Below are positions 48,068 to 58,483 of a stretch of 64,000 bases of DNA, piece by piece. Within the stretch, counting starts at the first letter, position 1; each line of letters opens with the position of its first letter. The DNA is from Hysterangium stoloniferum (Eukaryota > Basidiomycota > Agaricomycetes > Hysterangiales > Hysterangiaceae). The stretch covers positions 310,001 through 374,000 of the forward strand of contig WHVD01000027.1 of assembly GCA_015178975.1 (NCBI GenBank), in the 5' to 3' direction. The notes beneath the pieces are model-generated. The model was not told the origin of the DNA, made no database searches, and was given only the letters and a program-made list of their open reading frames with translations. Both the position numbers and the translations under genes were made by a program.

Positions 48068-48331
48068 AATGACCTCACTGATTTCCTAGGATCAGACTGG
48101 CAGGAGAATTTGGGAGGGCCAGGATATCTCAAGGAGGTTGTCGTCGTTCGACCCACCTTGCTCACAGATGGCGACGTGAAGCCAGCAAAGAGAGTTTATA
48201 AAACATCGATAGAAGAGTTTCGTCATAATGCTTACTCCATTCCTCGGAAGGAGGTCGCACATTTTATCGTCGAGGGACTCTTGAAGAATTGGGCGGAATG
48301 GCGGGGAAATGTGGTTAGGATCACTGGGTAA
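48068..48331 (+). pseudogene. Oxidoreductase last-exon copy (unit 3)
   Basis: Open copy of the last exon with changes such as GDVKPAKRVYKTS, ending RITG and stop. No upstream exons. Confidence 0.9.
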
Positions 48332-48451
48332 AGGACAGATCACTGGGTAAGGACAGATCACTGGGTAAAGGACAGATCACTGGGTAAAGGACAGATCACT
48401 GGGTAAAGGACAGATCACTGGGTAAAGGACAGATCATTGGGCAAAGGACAA
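48320..48451 (+). repeat. 19-bp minisatellite, 7 copies (unit 3)
   Basis: Seven tandem copies, the second 18 bp and the last ATCATTGGGCAAAGG. Confidence 0.9.
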
Positions 48452-50418
48452 CTTCGTTGGCTATAATCACACTGATAGGTTTCTCTTCATTTTCTATCAC
48501 CGCGTCTGATATATACCATATATTATAATATCTAAATAATCCTGAACGTAGGGTGTTGTAGCTATATCAGGATCCGCTAAAAACACTAATAGCGACGATA
48601 CCCACGTTGTCCGCGTCGTGGTCCATTATAATCTGTAAGTATAAGAAGGAGCAATGAGTGGCTGTTGATAATAGAAGCCAACTCGAGCATACAACTACTG
48701 GTATCGCAAACTGGACTGACACCAACGTCTCCAAGATTAGTATACGTCCCAACACCAAGGTGCCTTGTGTAGCATTTCCGCCACAAGTGCCTTCCATTCC
48801 CATTGTATGTATGTGTTCAAATTACCTAATTTTTGACAATCTTCAGATTATCCCGACTGTAGTCAAGCCAGCAACATATCTATCTGAAGAGATCACAAGA
48901 TTTGGCATTGTGAGCGCTACACTCCAGATTTGCAGATGTTACTTTCTGACTTGTATTCAGTGACGACAAGTGATATAAACATGGTTGATAGTAATGGCGA
49001 TGCGTATGTGTCTGTTGTCGGTCTACAGAGAACTAGGTCAATGCTGTGATCAATGTGGATGAAGTTTGGTATGTCTATTTACTACCCATCCTCGTTTACC
49101 ATTAAAAGAGTGTTTATAGCACAACCAAAGGAACAGCAGGTGCTGCTGATTCGTGACTCAAGTACTTCTTGCAATAGATGGTCATGTTCAGAATTGAACC
49201 TGGCCCATTGATCACACCTGTTGTTAAAATGATAAATGAAAGGGGGATCGGGGCACAGAATAGTGACCCTAGTGGACGAATAGACCACCACTCGGACACA
49301 GACACAGACTGGTTACCAGAAGTAACTGAACTCAGACGACCGCATACTGGACAGAGTCACAGACATGGATAGGGACTATTATGGATACATGTGGGTACAT
49401 AATGTTCTGAACCACAAATTCCAACACCTGTGTGAGTATCTCTCATAGCCGCTTGATCTGGGTTGATTGAAGGTGACTACTCTGGTCAGACCGTACTCAG
49501 TAAAGATGGAGTGGAGGCCAGCACATGCATATAAACATTGTAACTGGCCACACAAATGCTGTCGTGTGACTTGTCACTCCCCATCATCCTCGGCACACAC
49601 AAGGGCCTTGAAGCCCTAGCCGAGTTCATTGCCGCCTCAGACACTTTCCGGAAGACCTAATCACCCCCACCCTGCATTAGACCCTCCCACGTATCCCAAC
49701 CCGCTGCATTCACATCCCACCTTTTCTCCACCAACCGTTAGGGTAGTTCTCTCCCCAACCGCTATGTATCTTCGTTATGCGATGCGGTATATAAATGTAT
49801 TAAATAAAAAAAAAAAAGTGCTGTCGTGTGACCCATTACCTAATGGCAAAGAGGGCCATTGAAACAGGAACTATATCCATGATGCTGCTGGCCTGGGAAA
49901 GATGAATGGAAGCAGCAGTTCTTGAGTAATCCAGATATTATCAGAATAGAGCCACATTGGTTACTGTGTCGAATCATCTCTATCACTCTCAAAGTATTTG
50001 GCCTAAGCACAAAGGGGCGTGTGAAAGTATCCAGCTGCGTGTGTACGCTATCAATTCCTTATTCAAAGATTTAAGCTAATTCATGCTTAGTAGTGGTTGG
50101 CCTGGATGTGCGTGTCAGAACCAAAAGCGAACAGGAAGACATACATAGGATGTTGGAAGGAAATCGACCGTTACATAGGCGAGTGACAGAGGTTGATGCT
50201 GCCATTGTTGTACGCAGCCGCACTGAAATACAGTCCCTGTCAGCTGTTAATTCTGCTCCTCTTTCGAAGCCCTCACTCCCACTTCTAGGCCCACATTTTA
50301 AAATCACTTGCCAAGTCATGAGGGAGTTTTCCAAGACGTGCATGGTTCAACAATTCACCAATCCACATTTTCGAGAAAGTTATGCTTCATGCTACGCTTT
50401 TCCGTTGACTGATGGGGG
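48452..50418. other. Unit 3 non-coding DNA
   Basis: Counterpart of the unit 2 stretch, interrupted by the 210-nt and LINE segments. No supported gene. Confidence 0.4.
49571..49818 (+). mobile_element. 5'-truncated LINE insertion with poly-A tail
   Basis: About 248 nt flanked by a perfect 14-bp duplication, TGCTGTCGTGTGAC (49,557-49,570 and 49,819-49,832), ending in a 12-A run. Its 5' part reads LGTHKGLEALAEFIAASDTF, resembling the C-terminus of fungal LINE ORF2 proteins (KxGLxALAEF...FxKT). The rest is a C-rich 3' UTR. Unit 2 at about 44,240-44,265 shows the empty site. Confidence 0.85.
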
Positions 50419-50791
50419 TGTTAGAAGGCGTAGAGGGAGAAGGAGTTGATATATAAGAATATATATAAAATAAAAATCCAACGTACCTTTTGTATGTCAC
50501 ACTGTCGGCGTGTCACCTGTGCGGGACCCAAGCAGGCCGGCCAGCGCATCCTACGTACGCGGTGAGGAAAAATGCAGCCCGGCACCGTATAACTCGTCCA
50601 AGTATTATATCGTTGGCTTTCGCGGAGGGCCAGGTCCCCGGCGCCGTGTAATGGCTGGCGATCGGAGAAATTATACGGGTACCGACAGCGCGGATCCCCA
50701 GCGCCTCATCGGGGGACCCCACCTGTAATAGTATCGAATAGGAGATTAAACACATGACCACTCTTATTGCGTCTTCTTGAGACATTCTGTC

Positions 50792-51055
50792 TCACCATTT
50801 TTTATACAAACGCTTACTTCTATGATACTCGTTATACCTAATATAAGAGAGCCTTTGTCCGTCATTCACGTGGGAAGGGGTTTGATTCTTAAGGTGTGCC
50901 ATCATTTTTACCGCAATAGACCATAGAAATTTAGGAAGTTTTGATGCGTATAACATAGATCGCACCCCTTCAGTTATCGTGCCTATTCCTCTCTCCGCGA
51001 TTCCGTTTTGCTGTGGCAGCCCTAGGGCACCCGCCGTGATCGAAACATACAGCAC
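50792..51055 (-). pseudogene. Copia-type integrase fragment (unit 3)
   Basis: Longest of the three copies: GLPQQNGIAERGIGTITEGV, KLPKFLWSIAVKMMAHLKNQ and onwards to RLYKKW in one frame, because the unit 1 and 2 stop after HVNDG is removed by a small deletion. Confidence 0.8.
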
Positions 51056-51154
51056 GCCTTCTTCCCTTCCTTACACCCTATAACCTTGACCCCCCACCAC
51101 TACACCGTCCCTGAGGCTCCAACCCCACAGTCCTGTACTGGACGGATAATCCTG

Positions 51155-53477
51155 TCAGGCACAGAAACGGAACGTTTCCTGGCAAGGAAGTAGCGGCGAA
51201 GGCTCGGTAGCAGGATTTGGCATCAAAGAACGGTCATTTACAACTGCAAAATCGCATATGGTTAAATACCCCTCAGTTTGTAATAATGATGGAGTGATTA
51301 TCCACAAACGCACCGTAAGTATGATCTCTAACCAGTACGCGTCACCACGATGATCATACGTCTTGCAATTCTCATGCCACCCCTTTGGAAAGCGCCATTT
51401 CTTCGTAGGCTGCACGGGGTCATTCGGTGCTCTTGAAGAGATGAGAAGGTAGCGGACCTCCACGAGCGGCTCCGAGACTGTCTGCTTGTCATCGGCCTTC
51501 GTGGTCTTCCATTTTCTTTTTTTCGTGGGGAGGGTCTCCTGAAGTTGCTTCTTCAAAGCAGCAACAATCTTTCGGATCACTTGATAACCCACCGCCGAGC
51601 CTCCGTGTGACCGGGACACAGTCATCTGCAGAACCCATAGAATGGCTGAGTTCCTAGAAGAATAGAAATCGACTGTAAAAGCATCAAACAACGGGAAATT
51701 TGGTGTAGCAGGCTGGTAATACTCGTGTTGCTGAAAAAGTGTAGGCAAGTCAGTAGTCGATTGGAATATGACAACCTTGCGTGTGACTTGGGCAAACTTC
51801 ACATTGTCAGGGATGGGGGATGAAACGTCCGAAGTGAACTCTGGGGGGTCAGCACCGTTGGAAGTCATTGTGATAAGAGGCCAGAAGTTGCCCATAGAGT
51901 TTTCCGTGAGCTGACGATGAGCGAGCGGCTCAAAGTACCACCCTGCCAGTGCCGCTGTTTGCGGTATCTGTCGAAACAGGTTGACTTTTTGGCGAATGAT
52001 GGTATCCTCTACAACATCCAACTTCTTTAGCACGCTCCTGCCAACCCAGTCCGCTTTGAAATTCAATGCCCAACGATCCCCCGACATAGGCCTGTCAGGG
52101 ATAGGGTGGATAACGATGATCCGATGAGAAAGTTGTGGATCAAAAACGCTATCACGACGGGCAAGGGTGGCTATGATCTGTTGCAAATCTTGGTGACTTA
52201 TCTGGAGAGCTGCCTCATGCTCCAGGGTAATCGCCCTGAAATCAAACATCGCATGGAAGACATCACGCGCAGCATATCCAAAACGTTCGATCGCCGCATC
52301 TAAAAGAGTATCGAGAGCATCCTCAGGGGATGGTGAAATGGTGTCTTCTACTGTCATCGGATAACGTTCTTGGAGAATTGCATCGGCGCCAGGGAACCTA
52401 TCTAGCGCAATAACGGGATCCATCCGAGGCTGAAAGGAGTCTTTGTCGGGATAAACCTGACGCAATGTGTCCAGGAAATTAACATAACCGTCTTGATATT
52501 GAAGCCTGAGACAATGTACGCTCAGACATGAACAAAAGCGTCGTAATGGCAAGTGTAAACCTACGCTAATGAGAGCTCCTCACGGGTCCACAACGGCAAA
52601 CCGGCGATCAGAGGCTTTGTCTCCTTCGTCCAGATCTTAAATCGAACGGGATCCGGGGAAGCCGTCTGTACAGGGAAGCAGTGGTAAGAGAGCAACGGGA
52701 ATGGTGGCTCCTGTCTGGCTGAAATGTCAAACAAGGACCAGATAAAAACATCGGGAGACGATGACTTGGGGGTGGGGGGGGTTGGGCTCATTCCAGCCAT
52801 TGCCGAATAGACAGTATCATGGAAAAATAGGAACAACTGGCTGCCATCCAGAGAGAAGAGCACATTTTGCTTCTGCTGCAGAAGGCGGACAAGAAGATAG
52901 AACAGGAAAAGAGTTTTGCCTAAAAACACGATTACTATCTTGGGCAACATTAGAGGTGTAGAGTACGTGCCAGTGCCAGGCTGACCGATGATAAGAACTC
53001 CTGTATCTTTAAGGCCGGGTGGTGTCAATGCGCACACCCAGACGCGGTGAAACATCTCAGTATAAGACTCGCGGACCAAAATCACCATGGGAAATTCTCT
53101 AGGATACGACGATGACTCAGTGAGAGGTGCAAGAGACAGCTTTGGAGAGCTGGGATCGGCGAGCGAATCGCACTCGGAAGCTCCACGCCATTTGGTGAAG
53201 AAGCTTTGCCACGCCGGCCTAGCCAATATCCATAACGTTTTGTCATCCTCATGCCACGCCCAATTGTCAACATCTACAAGAGTGGGGATTAGGTGGTGAT
53301 AACGATAGATGATGGTTGGAGAATCGGGCCTCACCAGTATTTGCATTCGCCAGGTTGTTGTACTCACCAAGGTCTGGTATGGCGAAGGCGCGACAGGTGG
53401 TGGGCAGAAACATAAGAGAGGGGAAGTTTGTCTGCATATCAAGATAATTTCAAGGTGACAAAAGGAGGTTTTTGCAG
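51155..53477 (-). CDS. Crinkler/RHS-like P-loop NTPase, copy 3 (start codon lost)
   Basis: Same gene as copies 1 and 2, but the start ATG is CTG (53,475-53,477). The open frame could still be entered downstream. The stop used by the other copies is converted to a sense codon, so the frame runs on through PSLLQTEGYLTICDF to end at 51,155. A patch between LLVRLLQQKQ and TASPDP (about 52,640-52,870) differs heavily: SQLFLFFHDTVYSAMAGMSP against DELFLFFHDAVYVADAGRRT, with GLKDTGVLIIGQPG just before it. The Walker A insertion is conserved. Probably decaying or altered in expression. Confidence 0.65.
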
Positions 53478-53590
53478 ACCGGTAATTGAAACTCTGCTCA
53501 AGGTCTTTGCATTACGTAAAGCACGCGCTAATTATATCCCGCAGGTGAGGAAGGACAGGGCAGAGTTATAGGTCGATTGCACTGTGTATC

Positions 53591-54792
53591 TTCTATTTGC
53601 AACCTAATTAGCTTGCCGCATAGCCCCCTGAGCTCTGACCTAATTAGAATGCATAAGCTATTTTTGTCAAGTCTTCGCATAAAACGTAATTGAAATATGA
53701 ATCCGATGACGAGTATATGCGCATATATTGTAGTGCCGTTAAGGGGGAGTAACTCCTAATTACGAATTTCTCCTTAATGATGCAATTGACTAGAAACTTC
53801 GAGCATCAAAATTTCCCCTTTTTTATTCTCCTAATAACTCTCCTAAAAATAATTAGAAAGTAAATAAAAAGTCGCGATATTTCGCCATATACCTCAGTGA
53901 AGTTTACTCACTCACTCACTGAGCTTCGAATTTAGACTCAATCCTTCTGAATTCTTGTCTTCTACTCAACAATTTTGCCGCACCCTGCTGGATGGTCCTG
54001 CACTTCCCAGTTAGATGACCCTTCGCTTGCAATGCTCTACGTGTAAACCCAAATCTCTAATTGTCACATACACAACTGTACATAGCTGACATAATGTGTC
54101 TCCATACTTTGCTCTTGTCCCCATCTGCTGCCATTTCATTCCTGGGCTTTATTTTCCTATCATTTCATGGGCAAGAAGCGCAAATTGGGGCTTTCTTCAA
54201 AGTTCTCTGTATCTAGTGTTGGTGCAAATAGACATCTTGTAACTTCTAGGATTACTACTGCACACATGTCAGAATGCTGCCAATTTTATTCAAGAACATC
54301 AGGAAAGGTTGAAATGTGAGTAAATTACACTTTTATTACATATAATAACATAATGACTTTATGGTACCAATCTCAAATTGTTTAGAGAATTTTCAGGGAT
54401 TTTGAATGTGGAAGATTTGTGCTGGTGTTGTTACAACTGGAATTCCTACTGGATTCTGGGCACTAACTTATACACACCCACACCCTATATACACCAATTA
54501 TCAGTTTACTGGAATACCCGCCAGACTCCATATGTCAGACCTGTTATGTATTTTTAAAGGTTTTTTCTATTTTTCGCAATTTCCCCAAAACGAAATTCTT
54601 AACAAAGGCTGTTAAATGTATTTATATCGTGATTATAAAATTTTACAATATTCTCTTGATTTATATTGAATTTATGCAATTTATTTGGTATTTTCATCTT
54701 ATAAATTGAGGGAGCTACGAAATTTCTACCTTTTATTCTTTTTTAACTAATATATCTTCAAACCGGCCATCTAGCGCGACACACAGGAACAT
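53591..54792. other. AT-rich non-coding DNA right of the array
   Basis: 1.2 kb of AT-rich sequence with no recognisable gene. Contains a fourfold CTCA run (about 53,908-53,923). Start of the transposon-rich region. Confidence 0.4.
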
Positions 54793-54866
54793 TTGTCACA
54801 ATAGGTAACATTTGTGACAGTCGTCACAACAAGTGACTGTCATCACAACAAGTGACCATCACAAAA
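54793..54866. repeat. Short TGTGAC/GTCACA-rich repeat cluster
   Basis: Contains two adjacent 19-bp copies (54,820-54,838 and 54,839-54,857) of GTCRTCACAACAAGTGACY and, upstream, TTTGTCACA facing TTTGTGAC. Each repeat is itself partly palindromic (GTCAC..GTGAC). Confidence 0.6.
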
Positions 54867-55033
54867 TGTGCAGTGACTCATGAAGTGCAGGAACATTATG
54901 TCATATATTATGTCATCATATATGCTACAATAGAGAATGGTGGAAATGTCTAAAACATTCCAAGTAAAATAGCTAAAATAGGATAGAAATAAAGTTCAAT
55001 ATATCTCTAAATGTCTCAGATCTCAGTGTATAT

Positions 55034-55394
55034 TGTTGGGTAACACCGTAGAAATCCTATCACCATATATGGGCAAACAATAGGATCGAAACAACAAAGG
55101 AACTATATGTGAAAGCATATCCTATTGTTCTCTTTTTTTGTTTCATACTTTTCCTTGTTCTACATCCCTATTGTCCGTCTTACTTATTGTTTACTTCTGG
55201 TATATATGTAGTAGCTAGAACGTCTCTATACCTCAGTCCATTATACACTAATACGAGACTGAGGTAAGTCACTTTACTTATACCATTACTGCAGTATACT
55301 TATGTATGTATCATAGATTACTATTAGGTATCTATCATAGTCCGTTATACACTAATATGAGACTGAGATTACTATTAGGTCTTACTTTCTAACA
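55034..55394. mobile_element. Solo LTR (361 bp) with TATAT target duplication
   Basis: Starts TGTTGGGTAACACC and ends TTTCTAACA (TG...CA). It is flanked on both sides by TATAT (55,029-55,033 and 55,395-55,399). Inside, a 28-bp segment containing TTATACACTAATA and GAGACTGAG is repeated (about 55,236 and 55,339). No internal coding region remains, so it is a solo LTR left by recombination. Confidence 0.8.
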
Positions 55395-55523
55395 TATATA
55401 AGGAGCTCTGCTCCAGCCATGAAATATAACCAATTTTATCAACCCATTTACACCACATCTGTGTGTCACTGCAGCAAGCAGCCTACTCCACCCCAATCTG
55501 GGCAGTTGGACATCTAATTCCAC

Positions 55524-55811
55524 CTCTATCAGAGCTGTTGGAAACCCTTGCTACCTCTATCAGAGTTGTTGGCCCAATCAGATCCCTTGTCACCTCAATC
55601 TGAGTTGTTGACTTTTATTTGTTCCCCCTTGCCACTTCTTAATTGAATAGTTGGCTTTTATATATTATTTCCACCTTAGTTAGAGTTGTTGGTTATCAAC
55701 TAATAATATATAAATAATCTTATACTATAGTCACCTCTTAATTGAGTACTGATTATTAGTTTTCTCTACATTGTTATTTGTAGTCTAAGATTTCAGTCAC
55801 CTCTAGTTGAG
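55524..55811 (+). repeat. Array of seven small palindromes, CTC-N5/6-GAG type
   Basis: Seven elements start at 55,524, 55,555, 55,594, 55,636, 55,675, 55,735 and 55,801. Each reads like CACCTC-N-GAG followed by a TGTTGG- or TAGTTGG-like tail in most copies. Arm changes are compensated: CTCTATCAGAG, CTCAATCTGAG, TTCTTAATTGAA, CTCTTAATTGAG, CTCTAGTTGAG. Spacing grows from 31 to 66 nt. Confidence 0.65.
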
Positions 55812-56849
55812 TAATTTGACTGTTTATTCCATTACAAATAATCCCTGTTCCATTGCTCATTTATTTGAATCAGTAAAGCATATTCACATAAATAAATACT
55901 GAGAATATCCTTGCAAGATCCTTAAGACTACATTAAGATCCTGATAAGTTAGTATCACAGTAGACCTTGTAGGTTAGTATAAATAAAGCATATATTAGCC
56001 AAATAGTGTTTTATTCTATATCTAATCTTTTGACCTGTTTATAAATATTTTTACTGTTTGATAAATAGTATAAAATATATATAAACTAGCTAGAATTGAA
56101 GTTAAATATAGCTTCAGAATCAGTAAATTGTTATTCTTATTTTAATAGTTGTTGTCACAGAAAAAGAACAAGCTTGCACAAGCAGCTCTCAAAACTGTCA
56201 CAACCATCACATGTCACATATTGTCACAAACATTCAAAGGTAACTTTCGACAACTCTTCGACCTATCGAACTCGACTCGACAAAACCAAACATTATTCGA
56301 CACCATCAAATCTCTTTTGACATGTCTCATTTCGACGTTATATATGATTTCATAATTAGTTCATAACATAGTCATAACGATACGATGAAAAGCATAAAAG
56401 GGCTACAAAAGGAGCGAGGGAAGTCAGTTGAAATATCTGTATATTAGTGATATTAGTAATCTATCTTGTTGTAACTTCTTCGACAAATACTTCCGTGAGT
56501 TCTTGCGACTGGTAATAGCCTCTTACTTCATCGACAGGGCGAATATATACTTCGTCGAACGAGGCTTTTGAGTTCGATTAATAGAATATTATTCGACTTT
56601 ATCGAAGAATAATCGATTCGTGATAAAAACCTTCTTTGCGAAGGAAGGTGCATATATTCAAGTAAACTCTTGACTTCAGGGGTTCTAAGTCTATTCAGGC
56701 TGCCACTTATTAATATCAAATACTTAAATTATTTTACCTTGCAGTGAATTGAGTATTTGCACATTTTGATAGAGCATTGGACTCCTTTTTTGGAAAATAG
56801 TATTAAAATAAGGCTAATACATTACAATACCACTATGTCAAAGGAGACA
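55812..56849. other. AT-rich DNA, probable retroelement debris
   Basis: About 1 kb with no supported gene. GTCACA motifs recur near 56,153-56,230, as at 54,800. TTCGAC and TCGACA repeats fill 56,247-56,620. It looks like decayed LTR or MITE material. Confidence 0.35.
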
Positions 56850-56851
56850 TA

Positions 56852-58360
56852 CAGTGACCCAAAAAAGCATCATCTGACCTACATGATGACATAAGCATGA
56901 CATCATAGCTTTCCTTATCAGGAAAGTAGGAAATTAATAATGGACATAGTGCATCCGGACACTTTTTTTGCTCTTGTAATTAATTACTAGTTTTTACCAG
57001 TTTCAGTATTTAGTGTACCCCCCCTTGGCCTTTAGTACTGCAACAACCCTTCTAGGCATGCTCTTGATCAATTCAAGGCATTTCTCCCTTGGAATACCCT
57101 CCCATTCCACCTCCACTCTCTCCCAGAGCTCCAATATGCTCTTGGGTGCCTCAGGGTATGTTCCAAGCCTTCTCTTCAACTCCCACCATAAGTGTTCTAT
57201 TGGATTCAGGTCTGGAGACTGTGCAGGCCAGTCTAAAACCTTCACCTGATGGTCCTTGAACTAATCCTTGGCCAACTTGCAAGTGTGTTTAGGGTCATTG
57301 TCTTGCTGGAAGACAAACCTTTCCCTGTCCATCCCATAATACTCCACTATTTTGAAGATATAGTCCTCCAATATGTCCTTGTATATCTCCCCATCCATCC
57401 TCCCATCTATCTTGCACATGTACCCCACACCATGTGCTGTCATACATCCCCAAATCATTAGACTCCCCCCTCCAAATTTGATAGTTCCATTGATATGCTG
57501 CTGAGTGAGTGCAGAACCTGGTCTTTTCCATACCCACAACCTCCCATCAGAGCCCAAATGATTGATTTTGGTCTCATCTGAGAAGATAACCCTAAACCAG
57601 TCCTCCTCAGTCCAATGCTGGTACTTGATAGCAAACTCATATTGAGCCTTGATGTGTCGACAGGCAAGAAGAGGTCTTTTGGCCTTCACCACAGCCTTCA
57701 AATTCTCTTTCTTCAATGCATTTCTAATTGTCTGTGTGCAGACATTGAGGGAGAGGTGGGACTTGGCTTGGGAGGCATTATCAACCTGTCCAGAGGTGAT
57801 AGAACGAGCCAGGTGGTGATGATCCCTGGAGGAGAGTTTGGGAGGACAATCTCTGGAAGGTGTTGGAAGTGGACCAGGGAGTTGGGAGCAAATTTCTGAT
57901 ACTGTAGAGTGCCCAATATGAAGTTTAGAAGCAATTGTTCTGCAGGAGTGACCCTCCTGGAGAAGAGAAATGACAGAGAGCCTTGTTTCAGTAGAGTGCT
58001 TCTTCATCATGTGGTGGGGGGGTGAATTGAGGCAAAGGTTCATGTAAATGTGTTATTTAAACATGTGGTCACATGACATTGTTGAACCTAACCAGAAATT
58101 CCCACAGTTATATGAACCTTAGTTGAGTTTCATGTATCAGTTGACAGAGCAAAAAAAATGTCTAGATGCACCATGTCCATTGTTCATTTCCTACTTCCCT
58201 GATAAGGAAAGCTATGACATCATGCTTATGTCATCATGTAGGTCAGATGTATACCTCTTACCTCTGATTTATTCAGAATTTTGTCTATTTTATTTCTGGA
58301 GCTGTAAACCCATCTTTCCAATTTCACCAAACATCCAGATGCTTTTTTGGGTCAATACAC
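56852..58360 (-). mobile_element. Tc1-like DNA transposon A with 101-bp inverted repeats
   Basis: Left end CAGTGACCCAAAAAAGCATC follows a TA dinucleotide. The right end carries the inverse GATGCTTTTTTGGGTCA. An inner inverted pair of exactly equal length, 56,873-56,973 and 58,147-58,247 (101 bp each, few mismatches), brackets the transposase. The right arm has about 90 extra bases between the terminus and the inner repeat that the left arm lacks. The right terminal bases (GTCAATACAC) have diverged, so the exact end is uncertain. Confidence 0.75.
57003..58043 (-). pseudogene. Tc1/mariner transposase A (one internal TAG)
   Basis: Nearly intact transposase. The N-terminal HTH pair reads TRLSVISLLQEGHSCRTIAS and HSTVSEICSQLP. 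The DDE domain has the first Asp in VIFSDETKINHLG, the second in FVFQQDNDPKHT, and the third acidic position in WPAQSPDLNPIEHLWWELKR. It ends VVAVLKAKGGYTKY. The only lesion seen is a TAG at 57,261-57,263 (minus strand), where relatives have tryptophan (TGG), just before FKDHQVKVLDWPAQ. This element may still be mobilised in trans. Confidence 0.85.
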
Positions 58361-58373
58361 TATATCCCATCCA

Positions 58374-58483
58374 CTGACAACCTCACTGACATGTTCACAA
58401 AACCGTTGGCTAGAGTGCTTTTCAACAAACATTGCATTGTGTTACAACTTTGCAAGAGTGTGCCAAGCCAGGGGGGGTGTTGA
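58374..58483 (+). pseudogene. C-terminal end of a copia polyprotein, plus strand
   Basis: Reads DNLTDMFTKPLARVLFNKHC, then IVLQLCKSVPSQGGC and stop. N-x-x-D-x-x-TKPL is the conserved end of copia RNase H. A seven-G purine tract (58,471-58,477) then leads into TGTTGAAATAGAC, the start of a 3' LTR at 58,478. Everything upstream was lost or replaced by transposon A. Confidence 0.8.

Larger units (their letters stand above)
48068..53590. repeat. Tandem segmental duplication, unit 3 (5.52 kb)
   Basis: Last unit of the array, ending where GTGTATC gives way to unrelated AT-rich DNA. Relative to unit 2 it has two extra segments: about 210 nt at 49,222-49,431 bounded by ACACCTGT repeats, and a LINE insertion at 49,571-49,818. 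Confidence 0.9.

Noticed and set aside
57003-58043. Treating the two transposase A frames as separate genes
   Set aside because: They are in the same frame, divided only by one TAG, and together give a full transposase.
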